Shown here in pieces: positions 13,184-23,616 of a stretch of 64,000 nt of DNA. Position numbers and translations under genes: made by a program. The notes beneath the pieces are model-generated. The model saw only the letters and a list, made by a program, of their open reading frames with translations, made no database searches and was not told where the DNA came from. The DNA is taken from positions 62,001 through 126,000 of the forward strand of contig ARYC01000433.1 of NCBI GenBank assembly GCA_000711775.1, in the 5' to 3' direction. This DNA is from Oxytricha trifallax (Eukaryota; Ciliophora; Spirotrichea; Sporadotrichida; Oxytrichidae). Numbering within the stretch: the first letter of the stretch is position 1; every line of letters begins with the position of its first letter.

Positions 13184-13974
13184 ATGGAGTCTATGAATGA
13201 TGCAATGAAGAAAATTTAATCTCAAGATTTAATAGTAAAATTTCGAAGTAAAGAAGATCTTTATATATATTTGGTATAGCAAGGTAAGTTCTTAAGTAAG
13301 ATTAATAAATCCATTATAGTTGGATTGTTCTTGCCAACTTAGGAGGGAACTAAAATCTCATTCTTAAAAGCCTTACTGAGTGAAGAGAAAAAAGCTTTTA
13401 AGTCTAATGAAATTAGGATGATAGAGATACCTAACTACCCTGAAATATCAGTGACAAACCTATATGACGATGCTATGAGTGATCCGGACGTAGCTCTCTA
13501 CCTTCCATCAAAGCTACAGCTCTCTAATAAGTTGCCAGAGAGAAACTTCTTCTTTGGTGTTCTTGCAACTCTGAAACCTGAGTACTTAAATGAAGTTATT
13601 TAAGAAGCTCACAAGAAACGATACAGCATCTCTCCTGAAGAAAAAGAGAAGCAAGGTATTAAAATAAGTGATACCTGGCTGTAGGAACTTTAAAAGCATC
13701 CTTTCATCTCAAGTAAGCTTAGTCTTCTAACTTTATAGAAAAACCTGGTACTGCTATATACTTGATGAAAGAGCGCAGCAAATTAAACAGAGAGAGAAAG
13801 TCTCAAGTAAAACATGAATTGAGTAAGAGGCTCTTCAAAGATTTATAAAAGCCAGAAGAGATGAACATAGATGCAGGAGCTGGCACTAAGAGAAGAAACA
13901 TGGGCCCAAGCAAGCCTTAAGAGGAAGAAAAGAAAGAGAAGGCAAATCCCTTTACGGGCAAATTTAATATGTGA
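13184..13974 (+). CDS. TBE 22-kDa gene with putative introns, element B (intact)
   Basis: Best copy in the window. ATG 13184 (MESMNDAMKKIQSQDLIVKF). Read without splicing it ends at TGA 13763-13765 after 193 aa, the published-size 22-kDa product. Removing GTAAG...CTAAC...TATAG at 13713-13738 (26 nt) restores one frame to TGA 13972-13974, giving 254 aa that end in a basic tail (DAGAGTKRRNMGPSKPQEEE). A second candidate intron of 36 nt (13284-13319) is a multiple of three. The tail and preceding PGTAIYLMKE are conserved in the other subfamily. No known domain; function unknown. It converges on the transposase gene. Confidence 0.85.
13713..13738 (+). other. Putative 26-nt spliceosomal intron in 22-kDa gene
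   Basis: Starts GTAAGC and ends CTTTATAG, with CTAAC about ten bases before the acceptor. Its removal joins ...FIS to KKPGTAIYLMKE in one frame. Element N has the same-length intron at 15692-15717. Splice signals are mutated in A (acceptor), D (donor) and E (donor), and the region is deleted in C. Confidence 0.7.
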
Positions 13975-14403
13975 ACTAATCCATTCGTTTAAATCTAAAA
14001 CTTATTTATATACACAAAATCTCCCTTCTCTTGCTCACAGTTTAGCTTTCTCATCGCTGACTTTTTTAGCTGCACTCTTTATTAAATCGACTGTATCTAT
14101 CTTCAAGTCGTGCATAAAGTGATAGAGTAAAAGTTTCTTGTAGTGGCCTTTCAATAATCCCCAATATAATTTAATTCAATTAAACTAAGGGCTGAGGAAC
14201 ATTAAATACAGGTGTTATATTTAGCCTTTCATATTCCTAACTTGAGTCTTTAGTTTTATGAAGTGATAGGTTATCAACGAGCAGAATAATCTCTTAGTCA
14301 GGGTATTTGTCTCTGAGTTATTCAAAACCCCAAAACCCCTTAATGAGGTTTATAAGTGCTTTGATTTGTAGGGAATTTGTTAGGGGTTGGGGTTATTAAT
14401 TAA

Positions 14404-15449
14404 ATGAGAGACAAAAATAGCAAGCTTTTGGGGTCTATTTATGATGAAGAGTATATAGATTTAGTGTTTAAACTGCGTTATGGATGTGATATGTATAGTG
14501 AATAAGTCAAACCAGTACTGAACTATAAGTCTATTGCAATGCTCTTAAAGCGTAGTCCATCAACTGTTCGCTCTCTCTGCTTGAAAGCTGTGTAATTAAA
14601 GCAACAATAGCTGAATTCTTAGCCTAAGAGGAAGTCAAAGTTTCTTTAGAAGCATATTGACTATCTTATTAATGAAAAAACTTTGAAGTATTGGGCTCAC
14701 TTCTCTCTCGACTAACGAGCTATTATGTTTCATCGCCAGTTCCCTGAGTTGAAGATCTCTGCATAATCTGTTGCAAACATTTATAAACGAAACGGTATCT
14801 CTTACAAAGGTGTAAATCGTATCAAGAGAGTAATTGATTTCACTCTGCCATTTTACAACAACAACTTAAATTATATTTATAATTAAATGCAGAGAGCCTA
14901 ATAGAATAATATTAAGTTTATTCATGCTGACGAGGCTGTGTTTACCTTCAACACTTTCATCTAGAAGTCTTGGTATAAGAGGCATAGTAATATAGAAGTA
15001 TATGACTAGAAAGTCAAGGTATAAGTATTAGCGAGGATGCTGGTTTGGAAACTTATATTATTAACCCTCGCTCTATTAAGACAGAGCAGTATATTAAGTT
15101 CTTAGAGCAGCTGAGAGAGAAGTACCCTGAATAAGAGATTATACTGTTTGTTGATAATCTTTCAGTTCATAAGACAAAAGATACAAGGAAGAGTTATGAA
15201 CAACTTAGAATAACGCCAGTGTTCAACGTACCTTACAGTCCATAGTTTAATGGAATTGAATTCTACTGGGGTATACTAAAAGGTCATTATAAGAAACTGC
15301 TGCTATACCACCTGATGCATGACCTACCTATTGATACAGTCGATTTTATAAAAAGTTCAGCTAAGAGAGTTGATAATTAGTTGGCATAAAAGTGTGCTAA
15401 AGAAGGGAGAGTGAATGTATATAAATAAGTTTTAGAGTTAAGTTAATGA
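14404..15449 (+). pseudogene. TBE 42-kDa DDE transposase, element N (one deletion)
   Basis: ATG 14404 (MRDKNSKLLGSIYDEEYIDL), TGA 15447 after VLELSQ. The frame is clean with TAA/TAG as Gln through FIHADEAVFTFNTF (first catalytic Asp). A 19-nt gap relative to D, near 15023, shifts the frame. The rest carries EIILFVDNLSVHKTKD (second Asp) and QFNGIEFYWGILKGHYKK (Glu). With the gap filled the protein would be about 354 aa (42 kDa). Tail-to-tail with the 22-kDa gene: only 9 nt separate the two stops. Confidence 0.9.
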
Positions 15450-15458
15450 ATATTTAAG

Positions 15459-16245
15459 TCACATTTAAAACTCTTTCGTGAGAGCTGGCTTCTCTTTCTT
15501 TTCTTCTACTTCTTGCTTCCCTCCTCCAAGGTTTCTTCTCTTGCTGCCAGCTCCAGCATCTATGTTCATTGACTCTGGAGGCTAAATATTTGAATAAAGT
15601 CTCTTGCTAACTTCATACTTTGTCTGCGACTTTCGCTCTCTGTGAAGCTTGCTCTATTCCTTCATCAAGAAGATGCCAGTACCAGATTTTTCTAAAGAGT
15701 TAAGCTACAAATCTTACTTGAAATATAAGGGTGCTTCTGCAGCTCTGATAGCCAGCTCTCACTTATCTTGATCCCTTGTTTGTCCTTATCTTCTGAAGAG
15801 ATGCTGTACCTTTTCTTATGAGATTCTTGAATAATTTCTTTCAAGTAATCACCTTTAATTGTTGCAAGTATGCCAAAGAAATAGTTTCTTTCAGGTAGTT
15901 TATTTGACAACTGCTCTTAGTAGGCAGGTACTGCGAAACCTCTGGGTCATTCATAGCATCATAGTATAAGTTAGTCACTGAGATTTCTGGATAGTTTGGA
16001 ATCTCTGCAAACTTTACATCTTAAGTTTTCAATTCTTTCTTCTCTTCGCAGAGTATCGCTCTTAGAAATGATATTTTAGTACCTTCCATCGTTGGCAAGA
16101 ACAAACCAACTACATAATAAAGATTAGCAACTATGAGTTTATTACCTTGCTGCACCAGGTAGCGATGCAAATCCTCCTTGCTTCTAAATCTTTGAATCAA
16201 TTCTTGTGCTTGCACTCTTTTCATTACATCATTCATTGACTCCAT
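15459..16245 (-). pseudogene. TBE 22-kDa gene, element N (one-base deletion)
   Basis: ATG 16245 (MESMNDVMKRVQAQELIQRF). Exon-2 stop TGA at 15459 after the basic tail (DAGAGSKRRNLGGGKQEVEE). One base is lost near 15910 before NKLPERNYFFGILATIKGDY. The 26-nt intron (15692-15717, GTAAGA...CTTAAC...TTTAG) has intact signals and joins the frame to KSGTGIFLMKEQSKLH. Exon 1 is 528 nt against 529 in B, and exon 2 is 233 nt against 236, so the gene structure is conserved across subfamilies. Confidence 0.8.
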
Positions 16246-18093
16246 CTTGTTTACAGATCTAAGAAATGATATTCAAATTTAAGTTTATTGATTTCAATTA
16301 TATACCTCTGTAAAACTTACTATTAAATATGGGCATCCTATAGGAGGTCAACCTCTTAGAAGGATATGGAGAAGGTTTTGAGAACTGGTTTCAAACTTGA
16401 GAGATTGATATCAATTTCTACTGTTATAGTTCCATATTTTTAAATTTAAATTGGTACGTACTTAATTAGGAGCAGCTCCTAAAATGCTAGTACTTAATTA
16501 GGAGCACCCTAATTTTAATCATAAAATGACAAAATACCTCCTAAAACAGTACGTACTTAATTAGGAGCACCTCCTAAATTGGTACGTGCTATAATCAACT
16601 TATTATTGATAGTTAAAATGGTTACTTTCTCACCTATATTTAGAGCTGGTTCGTCTCTTAGCACTCATAATTCTTCTCTAATACTCTTAAAACTTCCCTT
16701 GAAACTTGTAGGCTTGCAAAGCTCTCATATAAGCTCTCAGTTATAGAGGCAGTTTTATAATTTTAAATTCAAATTTAAATATGAGCGCTAACATTTTAAG
16801 AAAAACAACAGCCCTTTCATCAAACTAAATGAGACTTACCTTTGGCAGCAATAAAAAGTGTGATAGCTGTGAGATGAACTCTCATAAAGAACTACCAGAG
16901 CTATCACTTGAGGTCTCTGTTATTAAAATAGAAATTAATAATAGAAAATAAATGGCAAACAAGTGTGTGGGAGACAGAGAAGAGGAGAAAGGTATGAATG
17001 AAATTCCTATACAAACTGAAGAAGTAGAAGTATACTTTTGTGAGAAGTGTGAGAGGGACTTCGCTCATAAATCTAGTTGGTATAGGCATATGAAAGAGCA
17101 TAGAGAAGCCTAGCCAACAGTATACTTAAAGCACGATAAAATCGACGGAAAGTATGATTGCTTCGAGTGCCATAAGCAGTATGCTCATACTAGAGATTTA
17201 AGGAAGCATCTTTTAAAAGCTCACAAGAAAGATTTAGAGATTGAAAAGCATGAAGATGAATTGAAGCTACTTAACAAAAGAAAAGCAAGAGAATCTTCGA
17301 AAATGGTAGAGCTCGAACAAGCTTGTGAATCAGAATATGTGAGGAAATCACGCAACCTACTAGCATCTGAAATCACAAAGATTATGATTAAAATTCAATA
17401 TAAAAAGATTCCAGTTCTTACCTAAGTTGACCTAGACACTTCACTTTAAAGCTACCTTATATTAGAAGACTCCTTTGATAAGAAAGTTATCAATGATCAT
17501 CAGTACGCATACAAGGTGTATCCCTTCAACTATCTCTTAAGTGATGATAAATATTAGATGGAGTTTACAAATGAGTATCAAGTACTCACTCAAGCAAAGT
17601 TTAAAGAGTGTAGTTACTTAATCAAGCTAGATGCTGTTCTCCTTGCCAAGGATCATGTTGCTTTCAGACTCCCACTCTATGAAATGACCCTCAGAGATTT
17701 TATTACTGATCAAAGGAATCATAAGTAGCTTGCTTTGATAGCAACTTAAACCTTACAAGGTATAAAAGAGCTACATAAGTTAGGCTTTGTTCATAGAGAT
17801 TTGAAACCAGAGAATATTATGATAAACTTCTCACCTGTAAGAGTGACAATTATTGACTTCAACAGAGCATTAAGGGTAGAAGTATCAAGGCTAGGAAGTG
17901 TTATGGGAACTCCAGGCTATTATCCTGAAAGAGAAGACTGGAGAGATGGAGACTATCAATGGGATGTGTGGGCTTTAGCAGCAATAATCATGAAAAATTT
18001 TCACAAAAATAAAAGTAATGCAGAAATTATATACAAAAGGATGCATTTATTTAATTTCAAATATGAGCAATTATTAAACTGCGTTAGCTCAAT

Positions 18094-18670
18094 TCAATTA
18101 GAGGTCCACACTGGTAGAAATTTGTGGTCCATGCCATAGTCTTCAAAGTTCAGCTTATCTGGGCATATATTTTACACAAAACTATAAATTTCGTCTGGCT
18201 TTCTCAAATGCTCTCTACTAGGAGCTATCACCACATTCTCAGCCCTATGAATGGCCATGAAATCTTTGACATAGCCTTTTTTTAGCGATAATGAACTTTC
18301 CAAAACAATGTGTAGTATAGAAGCCCCATCGTCAATGTATTTTAGCAGTCTTGATAATCTTCAACCACATGACTTCATCAACCTCCTTGCATCCATGCTT
18401 ACCTAAGAATTGCTGTACCATTAGTCTGAGAGCTCTCCAGAGGAAGACACTATGAATTCCCACACGTCTGCCCTTTTAAGTGGATCTATTAGCCAGCAAG
18501 AAAATCCTTTAAGAATCCCATCGTCGTTTGCTGATCTGGTGAGAGATAGTAATCCTCTATAATTGTTATAACTGCTAAAGTTTGCTATTAAATCTGATGA
18601 AGATCATCAAATCCTTCTTTGACCTGAATTTATACTTGAGTTCCCTAAGGTCATGAAATCTGACATAGTC
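18094..18670 (-). CDS. Gene fragment inside the element N insertion
   Basis: The minus strand reads as protein with Gln-coding TAA/TAG and ends in TGA at 18094. Pieces in adjoining frames: DEVMWLKIIKTAK, then GASILHIVLESSLSLKKGYV and HRAENVVIAPSREHLRKPDE, closing with FEDYGMDHKFLPVWTSN. There are at least two frame changes. It does not resemble any TBE gene. Family unknown. Its presence between intact TBE ends means that it travelled with, or jumped into, the transposon. Confidence 0.5.
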
Positions 18671-19127
18671 TCCCTATAATCTTTGTAAAATATTTTATAT
18701 TTAGAAATCAACTTACATATTTGAACAATATTTCTGATTTGTTGTTTTGAATCCTGAGGATATTCATGAATCTCTTATTGAAATTCATGAATTTATGTCA
18801 CCAATTGTATTGATCAGAATTTAATTTTGAAAAGTCTAAATCAAATTTGGTAAAGCAAATGAAAATATACTAGTGTTATACTATTTCATCTAAATTGTAA
18901 AAACTAAGATTTGAGTAAAATCTCACTTTTCTACAAGAATTTGAGTAATTTCTCACTATATTAAGTCATCACTTTCAATTTTATCTAATGACTATGTCTT
19001 AGTAAAGTATTAAGCTTTCATACTGTTTAATTTCGAAATATGCAATAAAATTGTAAAATAACTTACAGAAAACTTAAGGCTAACTTTAACATTGGAATAT
19101 GCATAATAATTGTTGACTTTTTAATTA

Positions 19128-19577
19128 CTTATATTTAAGCTCTGTATAGTACCTTGAGAACTTAGAGGCAATGAGGTGGTGCTATGGTTACTTATTATTA
19201 GGAAGCAGAGTCCTACTTTAGTTGGGATAACCATTATGATTATCTAACATTTAAAGACATATGATTCTGAGATGAAATTATTTAGGGAGAGATTCAGTTA
19301 TAATGGGTTAGACTCATTTGCCATCCATTGGTTGCAGCTGTTTAAAGAAAAATTATTTTCAAAAATGGTATTGAAAACTCCAGTAATTATGTATACAGTC
19401 TTGTAGATTTCCAACATTTTGTCTTAGATAAATTAAGGAGTAGAGCAATACCTCAAGACCTCATTATAGTTCTTTAACCTATTTCATATATTTTAGTGCT
19501 AATTTTCTATTATTTAAGCTTACTTGATTGTATATTTCTAAATATTAATTAACTCTTTATTCAAAAAATATTATGAA
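19128..19577 (+). CDS. Possible coding segment inside the insertion (weak)
   Basis: A plus-strand frame is open with TAA/TAG as Gln, with pieces such as EMKLFRERFSYNGLDSFAIH, ending at a TGA near the right edge of the insert. It has no convincing start. The composition is less convincing than that of the minus-strand fragment next to it. Confidence 0.25.
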
Positions 19578-20767
19578 TAATAGAATGCGATATGCCTCGG
19601 AATGATTACTACTCTACAAGGTGTGAGAAAGATGCTAAGTAAAGAATCAAGTAATTTATAGACAAAACCAGAGTATCTCAATCATTAAAATAAATGGCAG
19701 AATCAATAATCTTAAAACCAAACTCTAGATCAGACATAACATTAGAGAAGATAGAGTTGTGGTTAAGTAAAAAAACTTCAGACCTCTCCCACATGATCCA
19801 AAAGTGCATTTTGAGTGATTAAATTAAATACATTTACTATAAATTTCACATTAAAACCTATTAATAACCCCAACCCCTAACAAATTCCCTACAAATCAAA
19901 GCACTTATAAACCTCATTAAGGGGTTTTGGGGTTTTGATTGTGAGAACTTAATATATTATTCAGTCTTTATAGAGCGAGGCTGGATAACATAAGTCTCTA
20001 GGCCACTATCTTCACTTATACCACCAAGAATAGCATGAGTAACACCTTGACCTTTTAGTCATAAACTTCTATATTACTATACCTCTTGTACCAAGACCTT
20101 GATATAAAGGTATAGAATGTAAATACTGCCTCATCAGCGTGTATGAACTTTATATTATGCTCTTAAGACCTCTGCATTTAATCGAATATATAATTTAAAT
20201 TAGTCTTATAAATGGAACATTAAAGTCAATCACTCTCTTAATGCGATTGACTGTCTTATTAGATATTCCATTCTTTTTATATATGTTAGCAGATATGTGA
20301 AGCTTAGGAAAATGGCGATGAAACATCACAGCTCTCTAGGCTAAAGAGAAATGAGCCCAGTATTTAAGAGACTTTTCATTAATAAGATCATCGATAAGAT
20401 GATGCTTAAATTTTAGGGGTCGTTTAGGCTTAGAATCAAGCTGCTATCTCTTGAAATTCAATGCAAATAGACAGTGAGACCTCACAGTTGCTGGAGATTT
20501 ATGGAGCAGCCTGACTATAGATGTGTAATTAAGAATAGGTCTTAGTTGATCACCATAGTCATACCTACCATATTGCAATTTAAATAGTAAATCTATATAC
20601 TCACTGTCATAAACTGACCCCAAACCTCGCATATACTCACTTAAAATAATAATATTTAAACATTAAACATAAACCCTATTAAAACCCTAATAAAGTATGC
20701 ACTAATAGTCTACTTTTATCAATAAAAAACTCAATCAAACTACTGAAAGGGTTTTGGGGCTTTAACT

Positions 20768-22595
20768 TTGATTATAAATTTTAGCAAATTTTTAATTCTC
20801 ATATATCACTATGTATCTAGTTTACAAAATAATATTTATTAAGCGATTTTGATAGAAGAAGATAAAAAACATTTCATTTTACAAATGTAATATTCTTATC
20901 AAATAAACTCCAATTCTTTTAGTAAATTGGAGTTATTGGTTCACGGATAAATCTGTAATTTATTATCCTATATTACTATTTTGAGCTATTTTGCTAAGTG
21001 AGTAGATTTATAGGATTCAAAATACTATTGTTCGATGCTAATTACACAACTTTATAAGAGATTCTAATCATAAATTGAGGATTTACCTGTGTATTCTTGA
21101 TTAATTTGAGATTTTATAAATAAAACACTATTATTATTTGTTATAATTCAATGTATTCATTTGAATAATAATAAGATTTACAAAATTGATCATACAAACT
21201 ATTTTTTAAACAATGAAAAATAATACATATTTCTTAAATAATCTTATGAAATTCAGATTTGATGATTGCCTCCATATTATTTATGGCTTATAAGATGATA
21301 ATGTATATATTACCAATTCATTCACTTAATAAAATTATTAATCCATTTTGCTTTCACAAAATTATTATCTATAAACAAAAGAATATCTTTTAAGATTTTT
21401 GAATAAAAACTTTAAATCATCTAGATATCTTATTTTGTCTCGTTACTTTGAATAAGTAATCCCTGCTTCATAAGTTAAATTGCTAATAAAAGGAACTCAA
21501 AAATTTCTTTGATATATTGCAAATTTTAATATTAATTATTTAATATATATATATATATATAATCAGTTGCTTTTTAATTAATGTGTACACAGACTCCCAT
21601 TTCTCCATACTATTTTATTGCTTATACTTCAACAATTAGTTATTTACTAAATATTCAAGAGACTTTAGTCGAGCTTATTATTCAATGGTATCATTAACTT
21701 GGTATTTAATCTCAGTTTTAGCTTAGATTATTCTTTACAGAAAGAAGCTATTGTGGCGTTCTCAGTTAATAACAATGTTTGAAGTCAATTATAAATTATA
21801 TATTAATTTAAATATATTCTCAAGTTATAGAAACTATACGAAGTATATGTGTTATTTAACTAAATTGATTAATTTCAGTAGAATAAGCCATTTCAGTTCT
21901 TAATTAATTCGATAAAATAGAATAGAATTGTGAAAGAATAAATTGTTAATAAAAGAATATAGTAAAGATGATTAATAAGCAGAAGATATTGATAAAGATA
22001 TGAGAATTAATTCACAAAGAATTACAAAAACTTAATTATAAATGTAGATTTATATATTATAAGTATATTATAGAATCATTAGCATATTTTTATTAGAAAT
22101 TCTTTAAAGTTTAAAGCTAGTTAATCATGAATATAATATATTTTACTTTATTCTCTTCTTCCTATTATTGCTAATATAGAATAAATTTGGGGAAATGTAA
22201 AAAATAAATTCTTAATATAACTTGAAATAATTCGAACTGTCAGTAGTTAAAGTATCTCTGAGATCAATTTTAATCATAATTCCTTACCATTTTGTTTCCA
22301 GTAATAAACCGTCAGTTTTCAATGTATATCTTTTATTCTTTTTGAAGCTAGTCATTTGTCTTCTTTGACCTGAAGTAATTTTTCATTTATAGATGAAAAC
22401 TCTTTAGCATCACCACTGATTTTAGATTTATTATATTAATCTAGTTAATAATTTAATAAAATTTGATCTACTTGACCAGGCTATATTTCTGCTTAAGTGA
22501 TTTAAGTATAATCAAATATTAGTTGTATTTAGTAATATATAAAAATAGTTGTAAATTTAGAAGTAATTAAAATAAATTAATATTCAGCATATTTA
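20768..22595. other. AT-rich germline-limited DNA
   Basis: AT-rich, with a TA tract at about 21543-21562. No coding island or element end seen. Confidence 0.4.
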
Positions 22596-22599
22596 ATTT

Positions 22600-22905
22600 C
22601 TATCTGAGTCAGTGTTTTGCTCTACATGTCATTTTCATTTGATTCTCATTATTACTGTTTTTCTTGTAAATTTTTATCATCAGTGTCCTCCTCTTCTATG
22701 TTCTTTATAAAGTATTTTCCAAGTCTATTCTGCCAAATAAAAATTTCAACCTTTCGCATTTCAACACATCTGTGATGTTTATATAATGGAAACTGCCTCG
22801 AATACCTCACTATCTATTTCTTTCAGGTACCTTAATGACAAGGAATTAGCGTTGATCAGGAAGACACTATCAATCAGCTAAATCTAGAAAAATTGCCAAA
22901 TTATA
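22600..22905 (-). CDS. Candidate MDS coding segment, minus strand
   Basis: Two minus-strand frames adjoin: QLIDSVFLINANSLSLRYLK followed by EIDSEVFEAVSIIQTSQM, then MRKVEIFIWQNRLGKYFIKN and IEEEDTDDKNLQEKQ. First codon positions are purine-rich. One frame change lies near 22765, and a TGA interrupts near 22650. A plus-strand frame beginning METASNTSLS (22786) also looks fair, so strand is likely but not certain. It lies downstream of, and on the same strand as, the 23.6-24.1 kb segment and may be the same gene. Confidence 0.45.
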
Positions 22906-23616
22906 ACAGTGAAATACACAAATATGCTTTAGTACATTTCTTAACTATATATATATATATCTTCAATTCATAAAATGAAAAAAAAACATCAATAATTTTC
23001 TTGCTTTGGGAATTTTGATAAATGACTAGGAATGAAAATACTAACAGGCACAACTTAAGAATATGCCTGAAAAAAATACTGAAATATAAACAGAAAAATA
23101 AAAGCTGAAAAAAAGTTTTGACAAAATAAGATGTTATATTCTACAAAATTTAAAGAGGAATAATAATATCTAATAGAATATGAATAAAAGTAAAAGTTTT
23201 TTAAGAATTTCTATATTTATTGGATGAGTAAGGAGAAATATTTATGACAATAAATTATCTGAAAAATGAAACAAGGCTTTAAAAGTTTCATATCTTTTAT
23301 AAATAATTAATTAATAAATATCACTAATTTATAAAAATAGTAACATATGAATTACAAATTAATAAGTATAGGATACTTCCCAAACAGAGAAAAGATTATA
23401 AAAATTTGTCACTTAAGAAGTTCACGATTAAAATATTTAAAGATATACTGTAAGTATAGTATTTAAATTCTAATGTTAAAACTGGCTAATATTCAAATAT
23501 TAACTGAATGTATTCTTATTCCACCTCCATTTATTTCCCCTTTAGTTTAGTAAACACTACGATTAAGCACTCTTTTTCATTTTTGACCTTATTTCTTATA
23601 AAGAAATGTCTAGAGT

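Larger units (their letters stand above)
17993..19580. mobile_element. 1.6-kb insertion in the kinase gene of element N
   Basis: Kinase homology stops at WALAAII (about 17990) and resumes about 1.6 kb later, as judged against elements A and C. The insert has coding-like sequence on both strands and no clear terminal inverted repeats. ATGAA-type sequence occurs at both edges, but a target duplication cannot be fixed by eye. It could be another transposon, a captured gene fragment or an MDS segment. Confidence 0.7.
16784..19818 (+). pseudogene. TBE zinc-finger/protein kinase, element N, split by insert
   Basis: ATG 16784 (MSANILRKTTALSSNQMRLT). Two complete C2H2 fingers: YFCEKCERDFAHKSSWYRHM..H and YDCFECHKQYAHTRDLRKHL..H. 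A charged helical stretch follows, then the kinase domain with FVHRDLKPENIMI (catalytic loop), IDFNRA (DFN in place of DFG) and GTPGYYPE. Codons are open from 16784 to TGA 18248, but homology ends at WALAAII (about 17990); the last 85 or so codons are foreign. Kinase sequence resumes near 19586 (MPRNDYYSTRCEKDAKQRIK) and ends near 19818. Apart from the insertion this is the best kinase copy here. Confidence 0.88.
14323..19937 (+). mobile_element. TBE element N, nested inside B, ATT duplication
   Basis: Perfect-looking 77-bp inverted repeats (14323-14399 and 19861-19937) begin and end with CAAAACCCCAAAACCCC. ATT flanks both sides (14320-14322, 19938-19940). It belongs to a different subfamily from its host: the subterminal sequence TTAATGAGGTTTATAAGTGC is shared with D and E. 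At 5615 bp it is about 1.6 kb too long; the excess is an insertion in the kinase gene (about 17993-19580). It landed after B was already in place. Confidence 0.95.
13989..20632 (-). pseudogene. TBE 42-kDa transposase, element B, interrupted by N
   Basis: The gene starts at ATG 20632 (MRGLGSVYDSEYIDLLFKLQ) and runs to 19938, is interrupted by element N, and resumes at 14322 down to about 13989. The N-terminal DNA-binding region and the block around the first Asp are on the right piece; the second Asp and Glu blocks are on the left piece, so the catalytic core is split. Further shifts are present, and the terminal TGA seen in A has become TGG. Non-functional as it stands. Confidence 0.85.
11112..20764 (-). 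mobile_element. TBE element B, split by nested element N
   Basis: Left end CAAAACCCCAAAACCC at 11112, preceded by ATT. The right end (GGGTTTTGGGGCTTTA to 20764) is slightly mutated and followed by ACT, so the target duplication differs by one base. Removing N (14323-19937) and one ATT copy leaves about 4.04 kb of continuous TBE. The junction CTCTGAGTTATT / GTGAGAAC matches the same place in elements A and C. Gene order equals A. The outer transposase is interrupted by N. Confidence 0.92.

Noticed and set aside
13765..13974. A separate fourth TBE gene starting at the ATG that overlaps the 22-kDa stop (TGATG)
   Set aside because: Conservation extends upstream of that ATG in the same frame, and a 26-nt GT-AG intron joins it to the 22-kDa frame, so one spliced gene is simpler.
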